From Holophaga foetida DSM 6591 (GTDB lineage: Bacteria > Acidobacteriota > Holophagae > Holophagales > Holophagaceae): DNA of 64,000 nucleotides. The notes beneath the pieces were generated by a model. The model worked only from the letters and a program-made list of their open reading frames with translations. It did not search any database and was not told where the DNA came from. How positions within the stretch are numbered: position 1 is the stretch's first letter; each line of letters begins with the position of its first letter. The stretch lies in assembly GCF_000242615.2 (NCBI RefSeq), contig NZ_KI912268.1, forward strand, positions 2,235,477 through 2,299,476. The letters run 5' to 3'. Positions 36,626 to 46,705 of the stretch are shown here, piece after piece. A program made the translations under genes and the position numbers.

Positions 36626-36670
36626 GGGACTCCCGGGGGGGTTGGGCCCCCTGATTATGGAACAGCTCGG

Positions 36671-37012
36671 CTAGGCGTTGGTCGGCGAAGCCACCAGACA
36701 GTGCCGGCAGAAGGCCAGAAAGTCGTCCAGGGATGGATAGTCCACCTTCACCCCCGATGGCACAACGTTGGGGATCACGATCCGGTTCCGCAGCTCCCCG
36801 CAGGCCTCCATCGAAAAGATGAACCAGGCCAAGCGGTCAGCCTCGCCCGAGAGGTTCACAGACACGATCCGGGTTTCGAAAAAAAGATCCGGCCTCAGGT
36901 CCGTATCCGCGATCCGGTGCCACGAAGGAATGTGTCCCCGCTTGACGAACTCGGCCCTCAACTCGTCCAGGGTGTGCTGGATCGTGAACTGGACTTCAAC
37001 CTGGACATCCAT
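36671..37012 (-). CDS. uncharacterised 113-residue protein
   Basis: I do not recognise this protein. It starts MDVQVEVQFTIQHTLDEL, has a mixed alpha/beta look with no signal peptide or membrane segment, and ends LAFCRHCLVASPTNA. It is 45 bases upstream of nuoG on the same strand and may be co-transcribed with it. Confidence 0.6.
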   Translation of the reverse strand: MDVQVEVQFTIQHTLDELRAEFVKRGHIPSWHRIADTDLRPDLFFETRIVSVNLSGEADRLAWFIFSMEACGELRNRIVIPNVVPSGVKVDYPSLDDFLAFCRHCLVASPTNA

Positions 37013-37119
37013 GGAACCCTCCGGATTCCATCATCGACCCATGACGCAAATTCTCAAGCCCCGCATGGATCGTTCTAAGAATGGCTCCGGCGTGGGAGAA
37101 TGGCCTTTTAGAGGAAAGC

Positions 37120-38661
<1,542 letters not shown>

Positions 38662-38711
38662 CGCCATCGCCATAAGCTTGACATCATGGAACTCCACACA
38701 AGGAGATGTTC

Positions 38712-39596
38712 ATGGGTTTGTTCGACCGACTAAAAGGCCTGGTCACCACCGGAGAGGCGGAACGGGATACACAGCCCATCCACGCCTACCCTCAGCAGGA
38801 ACAGGAATCGCCCTTCGATTTCGACGAAAGCCCAGAAGAGTGGTTCATCGCCAGTCGACGCATCGAGCAGGCGTGGGAAGACGAGGGAAAGCGGGAAGAC
38901 CTTTTCTACCAGTACGGCATCCAGAATGAGTCCCATTTCCGCCGCCTCAACGAGGCCTGGACCGAGCACCAGAACCACCTGGTCGCCACCCGTGGAGAGC
39001 AGGCCTGGCGCGAGGTTTTCCAGGATTGCCTCAACGCGGAAACCGCAGCCATGAGGACCCAGGAGCACGCCACCCTGGTGGCCACGGACCCCGGCCTGCT
39101 GGAACCCATCGAGGGCGTCAGTATCCAGGACTACGGCCGGATCGTGGCCCGCATGGTCGCCGGACAGGACTTGGCGGTGCTCCTGCGGGAGAGTGGAATG
39201 GATCAGGCCAAGTACGACCGGGTCTCCGAGGCATGGAACCAGCGCATGGCCGTGGATACGACCTTCACCCTCACGGGGGAATATGGCAAGGCCTTCATGC
39301 CAGCCTCCAATGAGGCCTGCGGCACCACTGAAACCCCTGCCTTCTCCTGGGAGGAGTACATCGAAGCCACCGAGGCCATGAGTGCTGCCACATCCGCAGG
39401 CGTGGACCCCCAGGCGGTGCTCAAGCAGCTGGGGATGTCGCTGTCAGATTATGTCAACGCTGGCCAGCACTGGGGTGAGTGGTTCAACCAGAATGCCATA
39501 CGGAACCCTGCCATCCTGGAAGAGCACACGACCCTTTCGGAAAAATACCGCGCCAAGTACGCCTTGGCCAAGAACGATCAGGACCTCGAATTTTGA
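38712..39596 (+). CDS. uncharacterised protein with three internal helical repeats (DUF6620-like)
   Basis: The 294-residue protein starts MGLFDRLKGLVTTGE, with AGGAG six bases upstream. It has no signal peptide. Three units of about 45-50 residues recur at roughly residues 38-88, 137-182 and 213-260. Each has the pattern W or Y, then a helix, then a G, then LGM or SGM-like, then Y and a final W (for example QDYGRIVARMVAGQDL and EEYIEATEAMSAATSAG). The DUF6620 label is from memory. Its stop overlaps the start of the next gene, so the three genes to 40837 form one operon. Confidence 0.75.
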   Translation: MGLFDRLKGLVTTGEAERDTQPIHAYPQQEQESPFDFDESPEEWFIASRRIEQAWEDEGKREDLFYQYGIQNESHFRRLNEAWTEHQNHLVATRGEQAWREVFQDCLNAETAAMRTQEHATLVATDPGLLEPIEGVSIQDYGRIVARMVAGQDLAVLLRESGMDQAKYDRVSEAWNQRMAVDTTFTLTGEYGKAFMPASNEACGTTETPAFSWEEYIEATEAMSAATSAGVDPQAVLKQLGMSLSDYVNAGQHWGEWFNQNAIRNPAILEEHTTLSEKYRAKYALAKNDQDLEF

Positions 39597-40165
39597 TCTT
39601 TCAAAAGAAGCCCGCCCCGGAGGCTCACCTCCAGAGTGAACTTGCGAAACTTCAAAGTCGCCTGGAAGCAGGCCTTGCCTCCATCCGCCAGGAGGCCCTG
39701 GCTTCCGGGCCGGAGGGGGATGGGACCTGGGATCGAAGATTGGTGAGCCTTGGGATCACCCCCAACTCCCCCGAACAGCGACGCCGGGATGCCCTGGAAG
39801 GGTTCGGCCAGAGCGGTGGAGCCCCTCTTCACGAAGTGGAACGAGCCACCAGAGCCTGGTGCGACAGGATCCATGAGGAGCTCGAGCAACTCAGCGACGC
39901 CCATCCATTCTCATCGGAGCTTCGAGCCTTCGGCCACCGGCTCCGTCACCAGGCAGAGCACGAGGCGGCCGCTTATGCGGCTGAAGTGAAACCCAGGCCG
40001 ACCATGGACTCGGTTTTCGCCACGGCCCTGGGGTCTTCGGTACGCCATATGTCCAAGGCGAAACCGCGAAGAATGATGACCCTGCGTTGCCGAACCTGCG
40101 GTTCCCCCCGCAGCCATGACCAGGAAACCCTCTGCCGCTACTGCGGCGGCAATCTGTTTGGATGA
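39593..40165 (+). CDS. uncharacterised helical protein with C-terminal zinc ribbon
   Basis: This protein has about 190 residues. The likely start is the TTG at 39593, overlapping the preceding stop (TTGA); an ATT at 39590 is also possible, and no ATG fits. The body is long amphipathic helix (SELAKLQSRLEAGLASIRQE). The C-terminus carries CRTCGSP and CRYCGG, a two-CxxC zinc ribbon. The function is unknown. It lies 3 bases ahead of the next zinc-ribbon gene. Confidence 0.7.
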   Translation: MIFQKKPAPEAHLQSELAKLQSRLEAGLASIRQEALASGPEGDGTWDRRLVSLGITPNSPEQRRRDALEGFGQSGGAPLHEVERATRAWCDRIHEELEQLSDAHPFSSELRAFGHRLRHQAEHEAAAYAAEVKPRPTMDSVFATALGSSVRHMSKAKPRRMMTLRCRTCGSPRSHDQETLCRYCGGNLFG

Positions 40166-40168
40166 CAC

Positions 40169-40837
40169 ATGGGTGAGGACCTTGAGGCTGTGCGCACCCG
40201 CTGGGATGGATTCCTGGCCCGCATCCGGGAGAGGGTCGAAGAGATTCTTGGGGAGGCCGGACCAGGGTGCATGACAGTCTTCGAACAGGGGGGCTTCGAC
40301 CCCTTCACCATGGGCAACGTCTTCCCCGCCATCCGCACACGGCTCCTGGACCTCAGCGCCAAGGCCGAGGACGCTTGGTTCCAGCAAGTGGCCCCCGCCT
40401 TCGAGCGGACGGAGGCCTATAACCGGCAGGTCCTGGACACCGAGCACGCCAAGCTGGAGCGGCTCAGGGAATGGATCACCTATGCCTTCGATGATTTTGA
40501 GATCCGCACCAAGGCTGACGCCAGCCGAATCCTGTGGGCTCGATTGTCCCCAAAGCTTCCCAAGGACCTGCGCTGCACCCAGTGTGGAAGCCCCGTCGAA
40601 ATCCCCCTGACCTTCACGGCCCAGAACATGAGGTGCCGTTCCTGCAAGTCCGTGAACACCTTCGAGCCCGGCGAAGCCCGCATCCTGGACTCTTTCGCCA
40701 TCCGTTGCCTCGCTCACGAAGAGGCCTGGGAACGCCGACATGGCCTCCCTGCCCTCCCCCGCCCTGCCCCCCTCTGCGCCACCGAAACCTACGCCGCCGA
40801 GCTCCAGCTTTGGGAGCGTCGCTACTCACAGCGTTAG
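40169..40837 (+). CDS. uncharacterised protein with central zinc ribbon
   Basis: The 222-residue protein has an N-terminal helical region of about 110 residues. A zinc ribbon follows with CTQCGSP and CRSCKS (about residues 136-160), then a C-terminal helical tail (SFAIRCLAHEEAWERRHG). It is the third gene of an operon with the internal-repeat protein. I do not recognise a family. Confidence 0.72.
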   Translation: MGEDLEAVRTRWDGFLARIRERVEEILGEAGPGCMTVFEQGGFDPFTMGNVFPAIRTRLLDLSAKAEDAWFQQVAPAFERTEAYNRQVLDTEHAKLERLREWITYAFDDFEIRTKADASRILWARLSPKLPKDLRCTQCGSPVEIPLTFTAQNMRCRSCKSVNTFEPGEARILDSFAIRCLAHEEAWERRHGLPALPRPAPLCATETYAAELQLWERRYSQR

Positions 40838-40973
40838 GTAAAGTCAGATCCACCGCAGGGGCGAGAACCCTGAGGCAGGACAACTTCAGCGGCTCCCAAG
40901 GGTGCCTCCAGGTAGACTGTGGGGTGGCCTATGGGCCACATCTCGGCTAATCCCTCTGGAGTGAACCCATCCC

Positions 40974-43601
40974 ATGAAGACCTCTGAGCTTCGCAAGCGC
41001 TTTCTCGACTACTTCGCCGCCCAGGGCCACCGCCTGGTCTCCTCCAGCGCCGTCATCGGCCCCGCGGACGATCCCACGGTGATGTGGACCAACGCGGGCA
41101 TGGTGCAGTTCAAGGATGTCTTCGTGGGCAAGGAGCGCCGGGACTACACCCGGGCTGCCACGAGTCAGAAGTGCCTCCGGGCTGGCGGCAAGCACAATGA
41201 CCTGGACAACGTGGGCTTCACCGCCCGCCACCACACCTTTTTCGAGATGCTGGGCAACTTCAGCTTCGGCGACTACTTCAAGGCCGATGCCATCCGCTAC
41301 GCCTGGGAGTTCATCACCGGACCGGCCTCCCAGGGAAATCTTGGCCTGGATCGCAGCCGCCTCTGGGTGACGGTCTTCGAGGGCGCCGAGGGCATCCCCG
41401 CCGACACTGAGGCAGAGCAGCTCTGGATCCAGGCCGGGGTTCCTGCGGACCGCATCCTGCGCTTCGGCAAGAAGGACAACTTCTGGCAGATGGGCGACAC
41501 CGGCCCCTGCGGCCCCTGCTCCGAGATCCACTACTACCGCCCCAAGGACGTCTCGGGCAACCGCCCGGAGCTGGTCAATGGCGATGGCGACGACACCATG
41601 GAGATCTGGAACCTGGTCTTCATGCAGTACGAGCAGGACGGCAAGGGTGGCCTCAAGCCCCTGCCCAAGCCCAGCATCGACACCGGCATGGGCCTGGAGC
41701 GCGTGGCCTCCATCCTCCAGGGGGTGGAATCCAACTACGAGATCGACCTCTTCGCCCCCATCTTCGAGGCCATCTGGAAGGTCGCCCGGATCAAGCCCGA
41801 GGAACGGCGTGAGCACACCAACCGCACCGCCTCCCAGGTCATCGCGGACCACATCCGCGCCGCCACCTTCATGATCTATGACGGTGTGGTGCCCAGCAAC
41901 GAAGGCCGGGGGTACGTCCTGCGCAAGATCACCCGCCGAGCCCTGCGCTTCGGCAAGAAGCTTGGCATCGAAGGCCTCTTCTTCGCGGACCTCGTGCCTG
42001 CCGTCCTCCAGGCCATGGGGGATGCCTACCCGGAATTGGGGTCAGAACTCCCCCGCATCCAGAAGGTCCTGGCCCGCGAGGAGGCGCAGTTCAGCGTCAC
42101 CCTCAACGCCGGCCTGCGCCAGCTCGAAGCCTGTGATATCTCCTCCGGCGCCCTCTGCGGTACCGATATCTTCAAGCTCTATGACACCTTCGGTTTCCCG
42201 GTGGATCTGGTGGAGGACTGGTGCAGGGAGCGGGGCCTGAAGGCCGACCTGGAAGGTTTCCAGACCGAGCTGGCCGAGCAGAAAGCCAAGAGCCGCGCCG
42301 CCATGAAGGCCCACGATGTCCGGATCCAGGGTGACTACGCCGTGCTGGCGGACCTCCCGGCCACCCAGTTCGTGGGCTACCAGACCCTGGAGGCCCAGGC
42401 CACCGTGCTGGCCCTCTTCGACCTGAACCACAAGCGCGTCAAGGAACTCACGGGCGAGGGCTCGGTGCTCCTGGACACCACTCCCTTCTACGCCACCAGC
42501 GGCGGACAGACCGGAGATACCGGCACCCTGAGCTTCGAAACCGGCAGCGCCAAGGTCTTGGAGACCACCGCCCCCGCCCCCAAGCGCAGCCTTCACAGGG
42601 TGAACTGCTCCGGTCGCCTGAAGGAAGGCGATGCGGTTCTGGCCCAGGTTAACGAGGAACGCCGCGCCCGTATCCGGGCCCACCACACCGCCACCCACCT
42701 CCTCCACGCAGCTCTCCGGGAAGTGCTGGGCACCCACGTCAAGCAGGCCGGCAGCGTGGTGGATGCGGATCGCCTCCGCTTCGACTTCAACCACTTCGCA
42801 CCGCTGGAACCCGCCCAAACCCTCGAGATCGAGCGCATGGTGAGCGAGCAGACCCTCCGGGCCATCCCCACCAAGAGTCAGAGCATGCCCATCGAGGATG
42901 CCCTGGCCCTGGGAGCCATGGCCCTCTTCGGCGAGAAATACGGCGAAGAGGTCCGGGTCGTGTCGGTTCCCGGCTTCAGCCAGGAACTCTGCGGCGGCAC
43001 CCATGTCGCCAACACCGGCGAGATCGGCTGCGTTAAGATCGTGTCCGAAGGCGCCGTAGCTGCTGGCGTACGCCGCATCGAAGCCGTCGCCGGCATGGCC
43101 GCCCTGGAGCGCCTCCAGGAAGACGAAGCCCTGATTCATCATCTCTCGCGGCAGGCCAACGCGGGCCGTGAGAACCTGGAGAGCCTGCTCCCCGCCAAGG
43201 ATGCCCGCATCGCCGCTTTGGAGAAGGAGTTGAAGGAAGCCAAGCTCAAGGCCGCCTCCGATACCAGCGAAACCGTGGAGGAGATCAAGGGACTTACCCT
43301 GGTCACCGCCCAGGTGGAGGGTCTGGAGGCATCAGCCCTCCGCGAGCTGATGGATCAAGCCCGCACCCGCCACCAGTCTGCCGTCATCGCCCTCGCCTCC
43401 AAGGTCGCCGAGGACAAGGTGGCCCTCCTGGTGAGCGTCGCCCCCGATCTGGCGGGCAAGGCCGATGCCGGTGCCCTCCTCAAGGCCATGGCCCCCCACA
43501 TTGATGGCCGGGGGGGTGGAAAGAAGGATCTGGCCCAGGGGGGTGGAACGAGGCCCGAGGGGTTGGAGGCCGCCTTCGCGGCACTGCGCGGAGCGCTCTG
43601 A
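40974..43601 (+). CDS. alaS: alanyl-tRNA synthetase
   Basis: AlaRS has 875 residues, the normal length. Class II motif 1 contains DPTVMWTNAGMVQFKD. Motif 2 lies near RAATSQKCLRAGGKHND. The TGPCGPCSEIHY region binds alanine and ATP. The editing domain has HHTATHLLHAAL and CGGTHV, the zinc ligands. The C-Ala domain ends GRGGGKKDLAQGGG. The 136-base gap before it holds only a small hairpin and no T-box that I can recognise. Confidence 0.98.
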   Translation: MKTSELRKRFLDYFAAQGHRLVSSSAVIGPADDPTVMWTNAGMVQFKDVFVGKERRDYTRAATSQKCLRAGGKHNDLDNVGFTARHHTFFEMLGNFSFGDYFKADAIRYAWEFITGPASQGNLGLDRSRLWVTVFEGAEGIPADTEAEQLWIQAGVPADRILRFGKKDNFWQMGDTGPCGPCSEIHYYRPKDVSGNRPELVNGDGDDTMEIWNLVFMQYEQDGKGGLKPLPKPSIDTGMGLERVASILQGVESNYEIDLFAPIFEAIWKVARIKPEERREHTNRTASQVIADHIRAATFMIYDGVVPSNEGRGYVLRKITRRALRFGKKLGIEGLFFADLVPAVLQAMGDAYPELGSELPRIQKVLAREEAQFSVTLNAGLRQLEACDISSGALCGTDIFKLYDTFGFPVDLVEDWCRERGLKADLEGFQTELAEQKAKSRAAMKAHDVRIQGDYAVLADLPATQFVGYQTLEAQATVLALFDLNHKRVKELTGEGSVLLDTTPFYATSGGQTGDTGTLSFETGSAKVLETTAPAPKRSLHRVNCSGRLKEGDAVLAQVNEERRARIRAHHTATHLLHAALREVLGTHVKQAGSVVDADRLRFDFNHFAPLEPAQTLEIERMVSEQTLRAIPTKSQSMPIEDALALGAMALFGEKYGEEVRVVSVPGFSQELCGGTHVANTGEIGCVKIVSEGAVAAGVRRIEAVAGMAALERLQEDEALIHHLSRQANAGRENLESLLPAKDARIAALEKELKEAKLKAASDTSETVEEIKGLTLVTAQVEGLEASALRELMDQARTRHQSAVIALASKVAEDKVALLVSVAPDLAGKADAGALLKAMAPHIDGRGGGKKDLAQGGGTRPEGLEAAFAALRGAL

Positions 43602-43624
43602 TCCCTTCTGGCCTCCATGGCGAG

Positions 43625-44509
43625 TCACAGCACCCCCAACTCCCGGATGAAAGCCGATACGGCAGGGTTGGGGGTGTTCGCATGCCAGGCCACGACACAA
43701 TCCACCGTCGAGTCCTCCCCGCAGATCGGGACGATGGTCAAACGTTCCTTGGCGCGGGCCTCCGCTAGGTATTTCGGGAACACTGCGATGCCTACACCCG
43801 TCTCCACAGCCAGGAAAAGGGCGTCCAGCCCGAGAAAACGCTCAATGGTGTGGGGAGTGAAGCCTTGCCTACGGCACACCTCCACCAAACGCGTGTGAGC
43901 CGGTGCATTCAGGGGCTGGACCAGCTCCACGAAACACTCATCTACCAGATCCCTGTATGCCAGGGCTTCCCGCCCGGCAAGGGGATGATCAGCTGGCATC
44001 ACGATCACCAGAGGCTCCCGGGCGAGAACCCGCGTTTGAAGCTCGGCCTGGAAAGGCAAACCCAAGGCCAGGGTGAAAGCAACATCCAGATCACCATTCG
44101 CCAGGGAGCCGCACAAGGGGGCGAGATCGAAGTGCTCGATCCGAAGGGTGATGTCCGGGTGTTTCATACGGAAACGCCTGATAAACAGTGGCAAAAAGCG
44201 GGATTCTACGGCGCCGAGAAAACCGATGGACATTATCCCAGTGACCCCGGAGGCGATCCGCCGGGTATCGATGACGGCACCCTCGTAGGAAGCCAGGATC
44301 TCCCTGACCCGATCGTAGAAATGGCGACCGGCCGGGGTGAAGTGGACAGAGTGCGGTGCCCTATCGAAGAGCTTCACCCCAAGTTCACTCTCCAGCGCCG
44401 AGATCTGGTAGCTCACCGCAGACTGTGTCAAGCAGACGTGGCGCGACGCCCTGGTGAAATTGAGGTGCTCCCCAACTGCGAGGAAACACCGAAGATGGCG
44501 AACGTCCAT
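43625..44509 (-). CDS. LysR-family transcriptional regulator
   Basis: The 294-residue protein starts MDVRHLRCFLAVGEHLNFTR at 44509, with GGAGG upstream. The winged helix-turn-helix (residues 1-60) contains RHVCLTQSAVSYQISALESE. The effector-binding domain follows (GIMSIGFLGAVESRFLP onward). It is divergent from the beta-helix lipoprotein gene, the usual arrangement for LysR control of a neighbour, although a binding site was not identified. Confidence 0.93.
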   Translation of the reverse strand: MDVRHLRCFLAVGEHLNFTRASRHVCLTQSAVSYQISALESELGVKLFDRAPHSVHFTPAGRHFYDRVREILASYEGAVIDTRRIASGVTGIMSIGFLGAVESRFLPLFIRRFRMKHPDITLRIEHFDLAPLCGSLANGDLDVAFTLALGLPFQAELQTRVLAREPLVIVMPADHPLAGREALAYRDLVDECFVELVQPLNAPAHTRLVEVCRRQGFTPHTIERFLGLDALFLAVETGVGIAVFPKYLAEARAKERLTIVPICGEDSTVDCVVAWHANTPNPAVSAFIRELGVL

Positions 44510-44654
44510 TCCCCCTCCAAGATGGACCCAAACGGCTATCTCCAAATTTGATCCACTCGAATAATTTTTTTCATTCCCGAAACACTATATTACCCAATTC
44601 ACCCCGGGTATCGTTTAAAACAACCTTCAATTCAACCCGGCACAAGGCCCCATT

Positions 44655-44677
44655 AAGTGCCTGTTTTCATGGCACTT
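44655..44677 (+). promoter_or_regulatory. hairpin in the lipoprotein leader
   Basis: AAGTGCC and GGCACTT form a 7-base-pair stem with a 9-base loop, followed by TTTAAG, 55 bases upstream of the lipoprotein ATG. It resembles a weak terminator and could act as a leader attenuator. Equally, it may be a barrier between the divergent genes. Confidence 0.35.
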
Positions 44678-44732
44678 TTAAGCCCTGCTCCCGGAATATT
44701 ACATCACCTCTATCCAGGAGGGCGGCATCGCC

Positions 44733-46613
44733 ATGAAAAAAGTTCATTCCCCTCGTTTTGGGCTGCCATTTGCAGTTCCCCTCGTCCTGATACTGAGTGC
44801 CTGCGGGGGCAGCACACACACGACCTCGTCCCCCCAATCGATGCCGGACCTGGGTCCAAACGTAACGGTGATCACGCCTGCGATGTCCGTGACGGAGATC
44901 AATGCCACCCTGCAAGATCTGGCGGCCCAATCCACCGGGTTCGACGAGAAGCGCGCCGCGGTGCTCTTCATGCCCGGCACCTACGGGGACGACAGTGGGC
45001 AGTTTTTCCCTGCGGAAGCGACCGGGCAAGTCGACTCACCCATCGGATTCATGATGACCGTGCAGGGCTTGGGGGCCTCGCCGGACGAGGTGACCATCAA
45101 CGGCAACCTGCGTGCCGGTGCCCAGGGGCAAGGCGCCTTGGCCACCTTCTGGCGCTCGCTGTCGAACATGAAGATCGTCCCCATCCAGACAGACGAAGAC
45201 ATCCTCACCATGCGATGGAGCACCTCCCAGGCCTGCCCCCTCCGACGCCTCCACATGATGGGCAACCTCGATCTGACCGGAGGGCAGTCTTTCGGGACCT
45301 TCCTTGGGAACAGTCACATCGAGGGCGAGGTGCGTGCAGGCTTCGGGTGGACAACCGATACCAGCCCCAGTGTTGGCCAAGCCCAATACTTTACCCGGGA
45401 CAGCGTGATCGCCAGATGGCAAGGACATGCTGGCAATTTCGTCTTCTCCGGAGTCACGGGAGCTCCAGAGCCGACCTTCGCCCCCGGTGACAAAACCGTG
45501 CTCGATGCCACACCCATCACCCGCGAAGCCCCCTTCCTCTTCTACGATGGCACTGCGGCCAAAGTCTTTGTCCCCAAAGCACGGACCAACACCCAAGGCA
45601 TCCATTGGGGAACAAGCAGCTCGGACGGCACGGCCCTTCCCATGAGCAGCATCTTTATCGCCCAGCCCACGGATACAGCTCAAACCATCAACACGTCTCT
45701 CGCCAGTGGCAAAAGCGTCATCCTGACGCCCGGCGTATACGAGGTGGACGAGCCCCTGCATGTCACCAAGGCAAACACGGTGATCATGGGCCTGGGCATG
45801 GCGACCGTCACACCGACCACCGGCACTGCCGCCATCGTTGTTGACGATGTCCCTGGTGTCATCCTTTCCGCACTGATTGTTGATAGCAATGCAGTGCCGT
45901 CTCAGACCCTTATCCAGGTGGGCCCCACCGGCGCCCACCTGGGGGAGGCCTCCAATCCCACCACCCTGAGCGACATCTTTGTCCGCATCCCCACTGGCGC
46001 AGCCTACGCCGGGGGGGGTGCGACCACCAGCGTGGAGGTGAACCAGAACCATGTCCTGATCGATCACACATGGTTGTGGCGCGGCGATCATAACGACAAC
46101 CCTGAGGACACCACGGGTTGGACCATCAATCTCGCCGATCATGGCCTGGTGGTCAATGGGGATGACGTCACTGCAATGGGGCTTTACGTTGAGCACTACC
46201 AGAAGGAGCAGGTCATCTGGAATGGCAACGGCGGCAGGACGATCTTCCTGGAGTCCGAGTTCCCCTACGACGTGCCTGATCAAGCCTCCTGGATGAGCGG
46301 CACCAAGAACGGCTATCCGGTCTACCTCGTAGCCGACTCCGTCACTTCGCACAACGCCACAGGGCTATGCAACTACGCTCTGTTCTTCGCCTCGTTCAAC
46401 CCGATGGCCACCGCTCCCAGCGCTCACTGCATGGTCCAGGCACCGACAAGCGCAGATGTCCTCATTACGAACGTAACGGCAGGGATCATCGCAGGGCGTG
46501 GCGGGTACGAGAACATCATCAACGACGATGGCATCACCGTCAACGATACGACTGGGCCGACGTCATTCTTGACGGGCATGGTCGCCATTGGTCAGACAGC
46601 CACCAACCAGTAG
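44733..46613 (+). CDS. secreted lipoprotein with right-handed beta-helix fold
   Basis: The 626-residue protein has a lipoprotein signal with LILSAC (Cys24). The mature part has beta-helix-like stretches. The segment GVYEVDEPLHVTKANTVIMG, then VEVNQNHVLIDHTWLWRGDH and YVEHYQKEQVIWNGNGGRT, matches a family of actinobacterial secreted proteins often misnamed adenylyl cyclase or coagulation factor 5/8 proteins and related to pectate-lyase/GH55 folds. The activity is unknown, but polysaccharide binding or cleavage is plausible. The Shine-Dalgarno is AGGAGGG about 12 bases upstream. Confidence 0.8.
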   Translation: MKKVHSPRFGLPFAVPLVLILSACGGSTHTTSSPQSMPDLGPNVTVITPAMSVTEINATLQDLAAQSTGFDEKRAAVLFMPGTYGDDSGQFFPAEATGQVDSPIGFMMTVQGLGASPDEVTINGNLRAGAQGQGALATFWRSLSNMKIVPIQTDEDILTMRWSTSQACPLRRLHMMGNLDLTGGQSFGTFLGNSHIEGEVRAGFGWTTDTSPSVGQAQYFTRDSVIARWQGHAGNFVFSGVTGAPEPTFAPGDKTVLDATPITREAPFLFYDGTAAKVFVPKARTNTQGIHWGTSSSDGTALPMSSIFIAQPTDTAQTINTSLASGKSVILTPGVYEVDEPLHVTKANTVIMGLGMATVTPTTGTAAIVVDDVPGVILSALIVDSNAVPSQTLIQVGPTGAHLGEASNPTTLSDIFVRIPTGAAYAGGGATTSVEVNQNHVLIDHTWLWRGDHNDNPEDTTGWTINLADHGLVVNGDDVTAMGLYVEHYQKEQVIWNGNGGRTIFLESEFPYDVPDQASWMSGTKNGYPVYLVADSVTSHNATGLCNYALFFASFNPMATAPSAHCMVQAPTSADVLITNVTAGIIAGRGGYENIINDDGITVNDTTGPTSFLTGMVAIGQTATNQ

Positions 46614-46632
46614 GACACTGGATCGGGAAAGC

Positions 46633-46662
46633 AGAAGGGGCGCTCTCGTGGGCGCCCCTTCT
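46633..46662 (+). terminator. Rho-independent terminator after the lipoprotein gene
   Basis: AGAAGGGGCGC (46633-46643) and GCGCCCCTTCT (46652-46662) form an 11-base-pair GC-rich stem, followed by CTTTTCTTT on the plus strand. It may also stop rny transcription from the other side. Confidence 0.88.
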
Positions 46663-46705
46663 CTTTTCTTTGGCGTCTTGGAGCCTTCGTGGTGGATCTA
46701 TCCTT

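Noticed and set aside
40838..40973. Possible T-box or attenuator ahead of alaS
   Set aside because: Only a small GTGGCC/GGCCAC hairpin is present. No T-box bulge sequence or terminator pair was found.
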